64,000 nucleotides of DNA from Lachnospiraceae bacterium UBA7205 (GCA_002490665.1 DKUL01000036.1:57079-121078), one strand, 5' to 3'; numbered from the stretch's first letter, positions 16,133-24,193 are shown. Translations and numbers: made by a program. Notes: generated by a model from the letters alone, not told the origin.

Positions 16133-17113
16133 ATGAAATGTACAGAAGATAAGATGCAAAAAGGCGGTAAGATAATCCGCACGCTTGGCGCTGCCATGAC
16201 AGTTGCGCTGCTTGCAGGGTGCAGCGGCTCCCGCGCACAGGAGGCCGCGTACAATGAGCCGGAACCAGAGGAGAGGACATCCGTCACGCTGGAATTTGCA
16301 GACATAATCCGGACAGAGACTCAGGAAAATCCGGTACGGCAAAATCCGGCAGGGGAAACCGAAACCCAGGAAACGGAGACAACGCAGCCAGAGCCCGAAG
16401 GATTTCCCCTGAAGCTTGCTTCTGAGGACTGGGGACTTTCGTTTGGGGAGCCGGGCACGCAGCCGGTGGGAAATGCGCTGCCGGAGGATTTGGCGTGGTA
16501 TGACGCCTATTTTGTCGGGGATGGCAGTGAAAAGGTCATTTACCTCACGTTTGACTGCGGATACGAGAATGGCAATACCGGGGCGATACTGGATGCGCTC
16601 AAAAAACATAACGTTCCGGCGACCTTTTTTGTGGTAGGACATTTTCTGGAGACTGCGCCTGACCTGGTAAAGCGCATGGTGGAGGAGGGGCATATGGTTG
16701 GCAACCACACCTACCACCATCCTGACATGTCTGCGATATCCAGCCTGGACACATTCGAGAAGGAACTTGATGATGTGGCGGAGTCGTTTTATGAGATTAC
16801 AGGCACAAAGCTGGCACCATATTACCGCCCGCCACAGGGAAAGGCGAATGCGGAAAATATCAGGATGGCACAGCAGCTGGGGTACAGCACGATTTTCTGG
16901 AGCCTTGCCTATGTGGACTGGGATACGGAAAACCAGCCAAGCCATGACGCGGCTTTTGACAAGCTCACATCGCGCATTCATCCAGGTGCAATTGTGCTGC
17001 TCCACAATACATCCCGGACAAACGGCGAGATTCTGGACGAGCTGCTGACAAAATGGGAGGAGATGGGGTATCACTTTGCGCCATTGTCACAGGAATTTAA
17101 TCCGTCAGCATAA
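16133..17113 (+). CDS. PdaA-like polysaccharide deacetylase, predicted lipoprotein
   Basis: A 326-residue exported enzyme of the delta-lactam-forming de-N-acetylase group, acting on peptidoglycan N-acetylmuramic acid or related polymers. The signal peptide ends in a lipobox LLAGC near residue 27, followed by a Glu/Pro/Thr-rich linker. The NodB domain has TFDCGYENG (Asp-Asp in classic NodB, Asp-x in PdaA), GNHTYHH, RPPQGK and the final HPGAIVLLHN. The first motif has Cys at the residue after the metal Asp, unlike the Ala in its paralogue at 33106-33933. Monocistronic by spacing. Confidence 0.88.
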   Translation: MKCTEDKMQKGGKIIRTLGAAMTVALLAGCSGSRAQEAAYNEPEPEERTSVTLEFADIIRTETQENPVRQNPAGETETQETETTQPEPEGFPLKLASEDWGLSFGEPGTQPVGNALPEDLAWYDAYFVGDGSEKVIYLTFDCGYENGNTGAILDALKKHNVPATFFVVGHFLETAPDLVKRMVEEGHMVGNHTYHHPDMSAISSLDTFEKELDDVAESFYEITGTKLAPYYRPPQGKANAENIRMAQQLGYSTIFWSLAYVDWDTENQPSHDAAFDKLTSRIHPGAIVLLHNTSRTNGEILDELLTKWEEMGYHFAPLSQEFNPSA

Positions 17114-17131
17114 TGGGCTGCCCTGCTCGAT

Positions 17132-17209
17132 TGTGGATAACATGTGGATATGTATGAATCATGTTCACATCGTGTGCATAATTTGTGGATAACGATAAAT
17201 TGAGGATAA
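17132..17209. promoter_or_regulatory. Cluster of DnaA boxes
   Basis: Three perfect matches to the DnaA box TTATNCACA lie on the minus strand at 17132-17140, 17173-17181 and 17184-17192. Single-mismatch copies occur at 17143-17151 and 17201-17209. All five have the same orientation and fall within 78 bases, in the gap between two convergent genes. No dnaA, dnaN or other origin gene is near, so this looks like a dispersed DnaA-binding cluster and not oriC. Confidence 0.75.
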
Positions 17210-17218
17210 AATATGTGC

Positions 17219-17875
17219 TTAAAATTCTCCCAATGGGCAGGCAGCCATGCAGAGACCACAGGCATGTTTTCTGCCATGTGTTTTGATATATAGACTTCTT
17301 TTTTCATTGCATAGCCTGTAGTCTATGATGTCACTTCTCAATGAGCTGCTATTCCACTGCACGTTATGTAATGCTTTATGCGGGCAGGCGTCGACACATT
17401 TTCTACAGCCTTCAGGGCAGTTACTATGTAAGACCTTCTCACCATAAACAAATGGTTCATTCATTAGAATTACAGATAATCGGACTCTTGGACCATATTT
17501 TTTTGTGACAACAACGTCATTTTTTCCAATCCAGCCTAATCCGGCATTGACTGCGGCAAACTTAAAGGAAAAGGGGGCAGTCAAATCAATTTCGTTGTCT
17601 TGTGCTAACGGCGGGATATAATATGGTATTTCATTTTTGCAAAGCATTTCTTTCAGCCGAATTTGGATTTTCTCGACTATTTTTTTGGCATCCTGAATCC
17701 CTTTTTCAAACATTTCCTCAGAATAAGTTTCGATGGTAAGCTGTTCTCCGAAGGGAACGGCAAATACCAGGGCAGATTGATAAGTGTCTGCATATGCGCT
17801 GTACGCAATATCTGTAAATCCATAAAGAACTTCGGGATATTCTGAAAATATGCTGCGGATATTCTTTTCAATCAT
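17219..17875 (-). CDS. QueG-like 4Fe-4S double-cluster protein
   Basis: A 218-residue iron-sulfur protein resembling the C-terminal half of epoxyqueuosine reductase. It has the segment AAVNAGLGWIGKND typical of QueG and a two-cluster binding region: CPEGCRKCVDACP and, at the end, CGLCMAACPLGEF. It is shorter than QueG (about 350 residues) and lacks the HEAT-like tail. The ATG at 17875 sits 8 bases after GAGGAGG; the upstream in-frame TTG is too close to that site. Its substrate is unknown, and a corrinoid-linked reductase is an alternative. Confidence 0.75.
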   Translation of the reverse strand: MIEKNIRSIFSEYPEVLYGFTDIAYSAYADTYQSALVFAVPFGEQLTIETYSEEMFEKGIQDAKKIVEKIQIRLKEMLCKNEIPYYIPPLAQDNEIDLTAPFSFKFAAVNAGLGWIGKNDVVVTKKYGPRVRLSVILMNEPFVYGEKVLHSNCPEGCRKCVDACPHKALHNVQWNSSSLRSDIIDYRLCNEKRSLYIKTHGRKHACGLCMAACPLGEF

Positions 17876-17896
17876 GTGCAAGACCTCCTCGGCAAA

Positions 17897-18994
17897 TTAC
17901 ATGGGCTCTTCTTTTTCATTTCCACCTTTTATTGCCATAATATGCGCATCCAATCTGTCATTAAACGCTTTGTCTCCATATGGTCCCATAAAACGAAAAC
18001 CATCCCTGTGTATCATATGATCCGGCTCCGTAGCTATCCAAACTTCTGTTTCCCATGCCAATTCTTCTGGACAATTTCGATAAACAGAATTATTTTCAAA
18101 AGCGGTAATAAAAACAGCCTTCCTGGCATTTTCTCCCAATACCTGCTGGAGTTCCAACTTCCTCTGTGGCGTAATCGGATTAGATGTATGATATGCTTCT
18201 ATAAGATAAATCCAGTCTTTTTCAGGGGAATATGCAACCACATCTGGCAGGATGCTTTGTGTCAAATCTGAAAATCCAATTTCTTTCAACTTTTCTTTTT
18301 CATGTATCAATCCATACTTATTATCTGAATCTCCGCAATACAAAAGAATCGCCCCATACCCAAAACGCGGAAGTAATTCCTCTATAATTTGCTTTTGAAT
18401 TGCATTATGCTCCCCATCTCTTAAATGTATTTCCCTGCCGTCGGGCGTATATACAGCCAATTTAGGAATGTCCCTTTTCGTCGATACCCTTTTTTGATAT
18501 GTGGGGTGCATCTTGTTAAATGCTTCTACCTGTGTAAACCAGTCAGACTGTCCATAGTTCTTAATAATCCGTGAATACTCGCTATTAATCTTATACCCCC
18601 TTGTCGGATTGCTTGTATTAGAACCCGGTTTTGAATTGACCACTATCGTAGCTAAAAGAAGTCTGGACAAGTCTCTTCTCTTAATATCATCATATGAGCT
18701 GCTGCTGATATTTTCCTCAAAATATTGGTTTTCATAGGCAATAATTTCACGAGTAGTAAGCGAATAATCATAGTTGGAATCTTTTATTTTTTTCCAGCCA
18801 GCCGATGTTTTCACATCTCCCACCGCCAAAAATGCCATAGCCATTTTTTCTTTTTGCCTTTCCGTCAAATCATCTATTGGAACGCCAAGCGCTTCAATGA
18901 TTTGCAGTGATTGTTGAATCAATTCCTGAACTTTATCGGATTTTTTATTGAATGTCCGATAATCAATTGTTGGCAACGTTTTGTAATCCATCAT
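17897..18994 (-). CDS. BsuBI/PstI-family type II restriction endonuclease
   Basis: A 365-residue endonuclease. An N-terminal helical domain (residues 1-140) is followed by a catalytic core with AVYTPDGREIHLRDGEHN, then LPDVVAY and WIYLIEAYHTSNPI; the PD and EA-x-H residues fit the PD-(D/E)xK variant of the BsuBI/PstI family. It starts with two ATG codons behind GGAGGGAGG and overlaps the 3' end of the methyltransferase gene by 32 bases, so expression follows methylation capacity. The gene is visibly AT-rich relative to housekeeping neighbours, which suggests horizontal origin. Confidence 0.85.
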   Translation of the reverse strand: MMDYKTLPTIDYRTFNKKSDKVQELIQQSLQIIEALGVPIDDLTERQKEKMAMAFLAVGDVKTSAGWKKIKDSNYDYSLTTREIIAYENQYFEENISSSSYDDIKRRDLSRLLLATIVVNSKPGSNTSNPTRGYKINSEYSRIIKNYGQSDWFTQVEAFNKMHPTYQKRVSTKRDIPKLAVYTPDGREIHLRDGEHNAIQKQIIEELLPRFGYGAILLYCGDSDNKYGLIHEKEKLKEIGFSDLTQSILPDVVAYSPEKDWIYLIEAYHTSNPITPQRKLELQQVLGENARKAVFITAFENNSVYRNCPEELAWETEVWIATEPDHMIHRDGFRFMGPYGDKAFNDRLDAHIMAIKGGNEKEEPM

Positions 18995-19958
18995 GCCCTC
19001 CCTCCAAACAATGAATAACTGCTTTTGCTAATTTATAAGCAAATATTGGCGGCACGGCGTTTCCTATCTGCGTAAACTGACTTTCCTCTGTACCCATGAA
19101 TTCAAACCAATCCGGAAATCCCTGTAGACGCGCAGCTTCGCGAACTGTAATCCGTCTTCTTCGCCCATCGGGAAGTTTAATCCTATGCATATCACTTGTT
19201 GAACCCGCAAGATTTCTGCATGTCAATGTCCGTGCCGGTCTATCAAGATGCAGATCCCTTGGATTCTTACACTTGGATGCTGCCTCATACCTGGCTATAT
19301 ATTCATCCATGGATGGTGTCAAAAAAGCAGCATTTTCGGGTATCTCTGTCGCCATGCTGCCTAGTGCTTCCCCTGCAGTAATTTTATAATCATTCGGCTT
19401 AGGAAAATCAAACCAACCCTGATGCCCAACGATTACCAATCGTTCCCTGTTTTGCGGAACATCATACTGAACTAATTGAAAAATACGATATTCCACCTTA
19501 TAACCTAATTCCTTAAATTGCTTTACAACCGACTGAAAATACTCTGCATTTTGTTCTGGAAGACCTTTCACATTTTCACACAGCCAAATTTTAGGTCGTA
19601 CACGCCGAACAGCTTCTATAAATGCCGGAAATCCATTTCTAGCATCATTTTTTCCTTTTTGCTTTCCTCGGCGGCTAAACGGCTGACAAGGGGGTCCTCC
19701 TATAATAATATCTGCATATGGAAAATCTGTATTTTCATCTATTACTTTTTGATTACATTCTGATTCCAAATTTTTTTTGTATGTATCGCAGCAATCTCCA
19801 ACCATCTCATAACCGATCGTTTTGATTCCGGCAGATTCAAAACCAAGAGATAATCCCCCGCATCCTGCAAACATATCAATCGCTTGATAATACTGGACGG
19901 ATGGTATACATATTGTTTTATTCAAATATTCTACATAATCATTATATGGTTTTGACAT
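18963..19958 (-). CDS. DNA cytosine-5 methyltransferase of the R-M pair
   Basis: A 331-residue C5-cytosine methyltransferase using S-adenosylmethionine. Motifs in order: I, AIDMFAGCGGLSLGF; IV, GGPPCQPFSRRG with the catalytic Cys; VI, WLCENVKGLP; VIII, PQNRERLVIVG; and IX-X, RRITVREAARLQGFPDWF to TQIGNAVPP. The target-recognition stretch between VIII and IX is short (about 70 residues). It is first in the operon with its own promoter at 20031-20059. Pairing with a BsuBI/PstI-type nuclease is unusual, since the archetypes use an adenine methyltransferase. Confidence 0.95.
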   Translation of the reverse strand: MSKPYNDYVEYLNKTICIPSVQYYQAIDMFAGCGGLSLGFESAGIKTIGYEMVGDCCDTYKKNLESECNQKVIDENTDFPYADIIIGGPPCQPFSRRGKQKGKNDARNGFPAFIEAVRRVRPKIWLCENVKGLPEQNAEYFQSVVKQFKELGYKVEYRIFQLVQYDVPQNRERLVIVGHQGWFDFPKPNDYKITAGEALGSMATEIPENAAFLTPSMDEYIARYEAASKCKNPRDLHLDRPARTLTCRNLAGSTSDMHRIKLPDGRRRRITVREAARLQGFPDWFEFMGTEESQFTQIGNAVPPIFAYKLAKAVIHCLEGGHDGLQNVANN

Positions 19959-20001
19959 TGTGTTTCTCCATTCTGTTCCTTATGCAGCATTTTAAACCTA
20001 T

Positions 20002-20059
20002 TGCCAATAATATGTGCCAAAATTAATCTTATTATATGCCAAAACGTATGTTTTATCAA
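20002..20059 (-). promoter_or_regulatory. Promoter of the restriction-modification operon with repeats
   Basis: On the minus strand, TTGATA (20059-20054), a 17-base spacer and TATAAT (20036-20031) form a strong promoter. The motif TTTTGGCA occurs at 20044-20037 and 20022-20015, with a shorter TTGGCA near 20002, bracketing the -10 box. These direct repeats could bind the methyltransferase or another regulator. Confidence 0.7.
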
Positions 20060-20115
20060 GCTTTATTTCCGCTAATTTCTTTTGGGCATCGGGCAGCAGA
20101 TATAGGCTGGTATAA

Positions 20116-20235
20116 TATTTGGCAGATTCGTGGAATCGTTTGGATAAAATCAATAACCTTTATAAAAGTTTTACAACGGCTGAAGATGTAAAATATCATT
20201 CGCATAAAAAATATGTAGAAAAATGTAAAATTTAG
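20116..20235 (+). pseudogene. Coding remnant beside the restriction-modification locus
   Basis: In the 356-base gap 19959-20315, one plus-strand frame reads 39 residues of ordinary protein composition (YLADSWNRLDKINNLYKSFT and onward, ending EKCKI) before a stop. There is no start codon or ribosome site upstream, and other frames contribute nothing. It looks like the C-terminal leftover of a gene truncated when the AT-rich segment was inserted. I do not recognise the family. Confidence 0.35.
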
Positions 20236-20315
20236 CCGAATCACGAATAAACTATAGAAAGAGGTTATTTGAATGGTTATTTCAATAGCAGTATGTTGGC
20301 AAAGGAGAAAAGCAT

Positions 20316-21692
20316 ATGGGCGCGCAACTGGTATGGAATGAACGGTATAATATTGGGGTGGAGACCATTGACAGAGAACATAAAAAGCTATTCAGCATTC
20401 TCAGTAAACTGTTTGATTTTGGACATCAGGAGGAGAAAAGCCACTGGGTTTGTCAGGAGGCAGTCAAGTACTTTAAGGAACATGCGATTCAGCACTTTGC
20501 GGATGAGGAGGAGTACATGGCTTCCATTCATTATGAGGGGCTGCAGACACACCGGCATATCCACACAAATTTCCGCGAGAGAACACTTCCGGCACTTGAG
20601 AAGGAACTGGAACGTACAGACTACTCGGAGGAATCCGTCAGCCATTTTTTAAGTGTGTGTGCAGGCTGGCTGATTGGACATACGCTGATAGAGGATCACG
20701 CGATTGTGAGCGGGGAAAAAATAAAACAATGGGAAAATCTGCTGCCGGATGAGGAGCAGGCAGTGATGGGACAGACCGTTGCAAGCCTGCTGCACAGCAT
20801 GTTCCAGGTGGATCCGAGGCTGCTCAGTGACTGTTATGGGGGAGAGAAATTCGGAGAGGGAATTTATTACCGCCTGATTGCTGTTTCCGGGGAAAAGAAA
20901 CGATGGGAATTTTTCCTGATTTTTGAGGAAAAATTTATTGCATCCACGATAGGAAGCGTCATGGACATCAAGTCCGAGGCGGTAAAAGCAATGCTGATGC
21001 ACGCGGCTGGCTATGTGGCAAGGCAGTTTGTGGAACGTGTCAGGGGATGTTTCCCTTCCTTGCGGCAGTCTGAAATTAAGCAGGAACAGATTCTGACATA
21101 TGAACAGTTCCAGATGGTATACGAGAAGCAGAGCCCGCAGTTCAGTATGCTGTTCGATACGGGAAAAGGGTATTTTGCGTACTGTGTGGCTTCGTCTGAC
21201 CAGATGCAGAGTGAGGGCGGGGCTTATGCAATCACAGAGAACGCGATGGAGGAAGTCAGGAAGTACCTGAATCATGATAAGGATAAAAAGACGGCGCCAG
21301 AACGGAAAAAGAGACTGCTGATTGTGGATGATTCGGACTTTATGCTGCGGACAATGCGGGATTTGTTCGGCAGTGATTATGAATTGACCACGGCAGGGTC
21401 GGGAATGTCCGCAATCAGGGACATGGCGTTTCACAGACCCGACCTGATACTGCTGGATTATGAGATGCCAGTCTGTGACGGAAAACAGGTATTGGAAATG
21501 ATTCGCTCCGACAGGGAGTTTAATGACACACCTGTCATTTTTTTGACTAACAGGGTTGACAGGGAGAGTGTTAAAAAGGCGCTTGCGCTCCGGCCAGAGG
21601 GGTATCTGGCAAAATCACTGCCGCCTGAAACGATCAAAAAGGAAGTGGAGCACTTCTTTGCACGGAGGAAGACATCAGAAAAAGACGCCTGA
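20316..21692 (+). CDS. Hemerythrin-domain response regulator (copy A)
   Basis: A 458-residue cytoplasmic protein. Residues 1-130 are a bacteriohemerythrin domain with all di-iron ligands: EHKK, HFADE, HRHIH and HTLIED. The middle (about 150-310) contains the segment EFFLIFEEKFIASTIGSVM, which recalls CheX/CheC-like or other chemotaxis accessory domains, weakly. The C-terminal 120 residues are a receiver: LLIVDDSDF, LILLDYEMP with the phosphorylated Asp, IFLTNRVD and YLAKSL. The start has AAGGAG 9 bases in front. Oxygen or NO sensing linked to phospho-signalling is inferred. A close paralogue faces it at 21727-23085. Confidence 0.85.
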   Translation: MGAQLVWNERYNIGVETIDREHKKLFSILSKLFDFGHQEEKSHWVCQEAVKYFKEHAIQHFADEEEYMASIHYEGLQTHRHIHTNFRERTLPALEKELERTDYSEESVSHFLSVCAGWLIGHTLIEDHAIVSGEKIKQWENLLPDEEQAVMGQTVASLLHSMFQVDPRLLSDCYGGEKFGEGIYYRLIAVSGEKKRWEFFLIFEEKFIASTIGSVMDIKSEAVKAMLMHAAGYVARQFVERVRGCFPSLRQSEIKQEQILTYEQFQMVYEKQSPQFSMLFDTGKGYFAYCVASSDQMQSEGGAYAITENAMEEVRKYLNHDKDKKTAPERKKRLLIVDDSDFMLRTMRDLFGSDYELTTAGSGMSAIRDMAFHRPDLILLDYEMPVCDGKQVLEMIRSDREFNDTPVIFLTNRVDRESVKKALALRPEGYLAKSLPPETIKKEVEHFFARRKTSEKDA

Positions 21693-21706
21693 CATGGCGT
21701 CTTTTT
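21679..21706. terminator. Bidirectional terminator between the hemerythrin-receiver paralogues
   Basis: AAAAAGACGCC and GGCGTCTTTTT are a perfect 11-base inverted repeat with a 6-base loop. The left arm lies in the last codons of copy A. A-rich and T-rich flanks on both sides let it work in either direction for the two convergent genes. Confidence 0.88.
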
Positions 21707-21726
21707 GATTATGACATGGGCGTTTG

Positions 21727-23085
21727 TCAGCCCTGTTTTTCAAAGAAGTGGTCAACCTCTTTTTTTACCGCTTCCGGAGACAGTGACTTGGATAAATATC
21801 CGTTAGGCTTGAGTTCAAGCACCTTTTGGATGCGTTCCTTGTCAACCCTGCTGGTCAGAAAGATAACCGGAATATCCGCGAAATCCTCCTCCGAACGAAT
21901 CATTTCCAGAACCTGGTTTCCCTTGCAGACAGGCATTTCGTAATCCAGCAGAATCAAATCCGGTCTGTCGAGCGTAATGCTTCTGATGGCAGCCATACCG
22001 GATGTCACTGTGAGCACTTCGTAGTCGTTGCACAGCACGTTCTGCATTGTCTTTAGTATGAATGCCGAGTCATCTACAATCAGCACTTTCTTTCTATGGC
22101 TGGCAGCTTCTTTTTCTGCCCTGCTCTGATTCAGATACTGTGTGACTGCCGACATGGCATTTTCTGTAATAATCGAGATGCCGTCTTCAGCCGGAACCAT
22201 GTCTGCGGTGGTCATGCAAAATGCAAAGTAACCTGCCCCCGTGTCAAATAGCAGGCTATACTGTGGACTGTGTTTTTCAAAAACTTTCTGAAACTGGTCG
22301 TAGGTCAGCAGCTGTTCTTCCTTTATGTCTGCCTTATCCAGTCCGGGGAAATGCTCCCTGATGTGTTCTACCAGTTGCCTGGATATGTACCTTGCGGCAT
22401 TCATCATCATGGTGCTTAATGCCTCGGATTTTGTTTTCAATACGCTGCCAATCGTGCTGACAATCAGTTTTTCCTCGAGGATGAGCAAAAATTCCCACCT
22501 CTTTTTGTCCTTTGTGGAATAAATTAAACGGTAATATATTCCGCTGCCAAACTTTTCACCGCCATAGCAGTTGCTGATTAGCCGTGCGTTTAACTGAAAC
22601 ATTTGATACAGCTGGTTGGCGATTGCCTGCCCCATTACCGCCTGCTCCTCATCCGGCAGGAGGTTTACCCACTGCTTTATGGGTTCGCCCCGCACAATCG
22701 CGTGATCCTCTATCAAGGTATGGCCGAGCAGCCATCCGGCACATACGCCGAGGAAATGGCTGACGGCGTCCTCCGAATAGTCTGCCTGTTCTATCTCCTT
22801 TTCAAGGGCAGGCAGCGTGATTTCACGGAAATTATCGTGGATACGCCGGTGCAGTTCAAGCCCCTCATATGAAACCGAAGCCATGTAAGCCTCCTCGTCC
22901 GCAAAATGCTGAAGTGCATGGTCTTTAAAGTATTTCACGGCTTCCTGACAAACCCACTGTCTTTTCTCTTCCTGCATGCCTAAATCAAACAGTTTGTTGA
23001 GAATGCTGATTAATTTTTTATGCTCGTTGTCAATGATTTCTACTCCGATATTGTAGCGCTTGTTCCATGCCAATTGATTTCCCAT
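21727..23085 (-). CDS. Hemerythrin-domain response regulator (copy B)
   Basis: A 452-residue paralogue of the gene at 20316-21692 in the opposite orientation, with the same three-part order. Hemerythrin ligands are intact (EHKK, HFADE, HRRIH, HTLIED), and the receiver has VLIVDDSAF, LILLDYEMP, IFLTSRVD and YLSKSL. The ATG at 23085 behind AAGGGAGAAACC aligns with the start of copy A (MGNQLAW and MGAQLVW); the frame extends upstream without a better site. The two copies differ throughout, so the duplication is old and both appear functional. Confidence 0.85.
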   Translation of the reverse strand: MGNQLAWNKRYNIGVEIIDNEHKKLISILNKLFDLGMQEEKRQWVCQEAVKYFKDHALQHFADEEAYMASVSYEGLELHRRIHDNFREITLPALEKEIEQADYSEDAVSHFLGVCAGWLLGHTLIEDHAIVRGEPIKQWVNLLPDEEQAVMGQAIANQLYQMFQLNARLISNCYGGEKFGSGIYYRLIYSTKDKKRWEFLLILEEKLIVSTIGSVLKTKSEALSTMMMNAARYISRQLVEHIREHFPGLDKADIKEEQLLTYDQFQKVFEKHSPQYSLLFDTGAGYFAFCMTTADMVPAEDGISIITENAMSAVTQYLNQSRAEKEAASHRKKVLIVDDSAFILKTMQNVLCNDYEVLTVTSGMAAIRSITLDRPDLILLDYEMPVCKGNQVLEMIRSEEDFADIPVIFLTSRVDKERIQKVLELKPNGYLSKSLSPEAVKKEVDHFFEKQG

Positions 23086-23282
23086 ATGGTTTCTCCCTTC
23101 TATAAAATAAGTCATATAAACCAATGTAACATTTTATTTTACCCAGTTGGACTGCTAATTTTTCGCAAAATGGTCTTTTTTTGCACATTGAGTGTATTTG
23201 GCAGACAAAAATCCGCCCTGGCCGCCAGCCATTCATGTGTCAGCCCTGGCAGTAGTCTTGCTCGAGCTGACGGAATGTTGTT

Positions 23283-23477
23283 CTAATCAATAAATTGAAC
23301 AATGTCATTTGGCGTACAATTCATCGCATGGCATAATTTTTCTAAAGTTATCATTGTGATGTTTTCATTTCTTTTCATCTTGAATATGGTCTTGCTGTCA
23401 ATGTCATGTTTCATGAGATAATATTGGCTTATGCCATGGGTGCCCATATATTTCCACATTGGGCTATAGTCTATCAT
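23283..23477 (-). CDS. Small Cro/CI-type helix-turn-helix protein
   Basis: A 64-residue XRE-family DNA-binding protein made almost entirely of the helix-turn-helix domain: HGISQYYLMKHDIDSKTIFKMKRNENI, then TMITLEKLCHAMNCTPNDIV. It belongs to the small HTH_26-like group frequent in Clostridia. The ATG at 23477 follows GGGGGTGATTTTT; an in-frame GTG nine bases earlier lies inside this site. Target genes are unknown. Confidence 0.8.
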   Translation of the reverse strand: MIDYSPMWKYMGTHGISQYYLMKHDIDSKTIFKMKRNENITMITLEKLCHAMNCTPNDIVQFID

Positions 23478-23535
23478 AAAAATCACCCCCTGATATTATT
23501 ATGCCTTGTCATAACGACGTTAGACAGGATGGAGA

Positions 23536-23574
23536 TTGACAATATGGAAATTGACATTGTGAATATTATCATAA
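23536..23574 (+). promoter_or_regulatory. Promoter region with repeated TTGACA motif
   Basis: The segment GGAGATTGACAAT is followed 15 bases on by GGAAATTGACATT. The second TTGACA (23551-23556) stands 17-18 bases before ATATGCT, a fair -10 box. It would drive the leader and small gene at 23725. The tandem repeat may be a binding site for a regulator such as the divergent HTH protein. Confidence 0.5.
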
Positions 23575-23614
23575 TATGCTATAGTGAAAACCATAGAGAT
23601 AATTACGGCAAATG

Positions 23615-23696
23615 AAATATGCCGCGAGTGTCTCGCCAGCCGCAAAACGGCATATTTGCATTGTAAAAATCTGGGTGGTCGGTTTTTTTGACCGCC
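23615..23696 (+). ncRNA. Structured 5' leader, possible cis-regulatory RNA
   Basis: AAATATGCCG (23615-23624) and CGGCATATTT (23648-23657) form a perfect 10-base stem. It encloses a small hairpin, CGAG-TGT-CTCG, and a single-stranded CCAGCCGCAAAA. A second hairpin, GGTGGTC with GACCGCC around a T-rich loop, lies at 23674-23696, just ahead of the ribosome site of the next gene. I could not match it to a known riboswitch class. Confidence 0.45.
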
Positions 23697-23724
23697 AAGT
23701 ATAAACGAAGAAAGGAATATGAAT

Positions 23725-23991
23725 ATGGAAAATGAAGTTTTTGAGACATTGACACATTATCTTGTAGGTGACAGGCTGACTGAAATTCTTGAGCAGGACG
23801 AGGAATACCAGGCGGCAAAACTGCATGAAAGTGATGCGAAAAATAAGTTTGAAAGCTGCCTGACACCAGAACAGTGCGAGATGTTTCAGAGTTATATTGC
23901 AGCGTCATCGGAAACAACGGCGAACATTGAACACCTGTACTACCAGCAGGGGATGAAAGACCTTTTCGCGCTTTTCAGGGCACTTTCATAA
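23725..23991 (+). CDS. Small protein of unknown function
   Basis: An 88-residue acidic, helical protein (ENEVFETLTHYLVGDRLTEI, then KNKFESCLTPEQCEMFQSYI and HLYYQQGMKDLFALFRAL). No signal peptide or membrane segment is present. The pattern of a long helix pair ending in an aromatic-rich GxxDxFxLF-like motif is common among small Lachnospiraceae proteins, but I do not recognise the family. The ATG at 23725 is 8 bases after AAAGGA; the ATG six bases upstream is too close. It is preceded by a structured leader. Confidence 0.7.
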   Translation: MENEVFETLTHYLVGDRLTEILEQDEEYQAAKLHESDAKNKFESCLTPEQCEMFQSYIAASSETTANIEHLYYQQGMKDLFALFRALS

Positions 23992-24140
23992 ATAAAGAGG
24001 ATTTTTTTCTGGAAAAGGGACAGCGTTTGTGTTACTATTTGTTGGAGATGATGTTCCGAGATGTGATAGACGGCTGGTTTAAAAACGATGTTCCGGCACA
24101 TAATGATTTTATCAAGGAATTGTTTTGGGCAGGGGCATAA
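23991..24140 (+). pseudogene. Remnant of a larger coding sequence
   Basis: After the small gene, a frame open for 50 codons reads KGQRLCYYLLEMMFRDVIDG, then WFKNDVPAHNDFIKELFWAG before a stop. Two ATG codons at 24048 and 24051 follow GGAG too closely to look like a real start. The segment resembles, loosely, the middle of AAA-ATPase-like/PD-(D/E)xK proteins that are abundant and often decayed in Clostridia. Assignment is tentative. Confidence 0.3.
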
Positions 24141-24193
24141 AAACTTGCGCTCACGCCCAGTTTTGCAGATTTTGGCAGGAATGGAGGATTACT

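Noticed and set aside
16022..17074. A 350-codon minus-strand frame opposite the PdaA-like gene
   Set aside because: It is the antisense shadow of a clearly recognisable deacetylase; its product is Cys/Arg/His rich, matches no family and has no ribosome site.
17132..17209. The DnaA-box cluster as the chromosomal origin
   Set aside because: No dnaA, dnaN, recF or gyrase genes, no AT-rich unwinding region of convincing length and no change in gene-strand preference at this point.
23615..23696. A c-di-GMP (GEMM) riboswitch at the structured leader
   Set aside because: The conserved GEMM-I core and tetraloop-receptor sequences are not present; only a general hairpin layout is shared.
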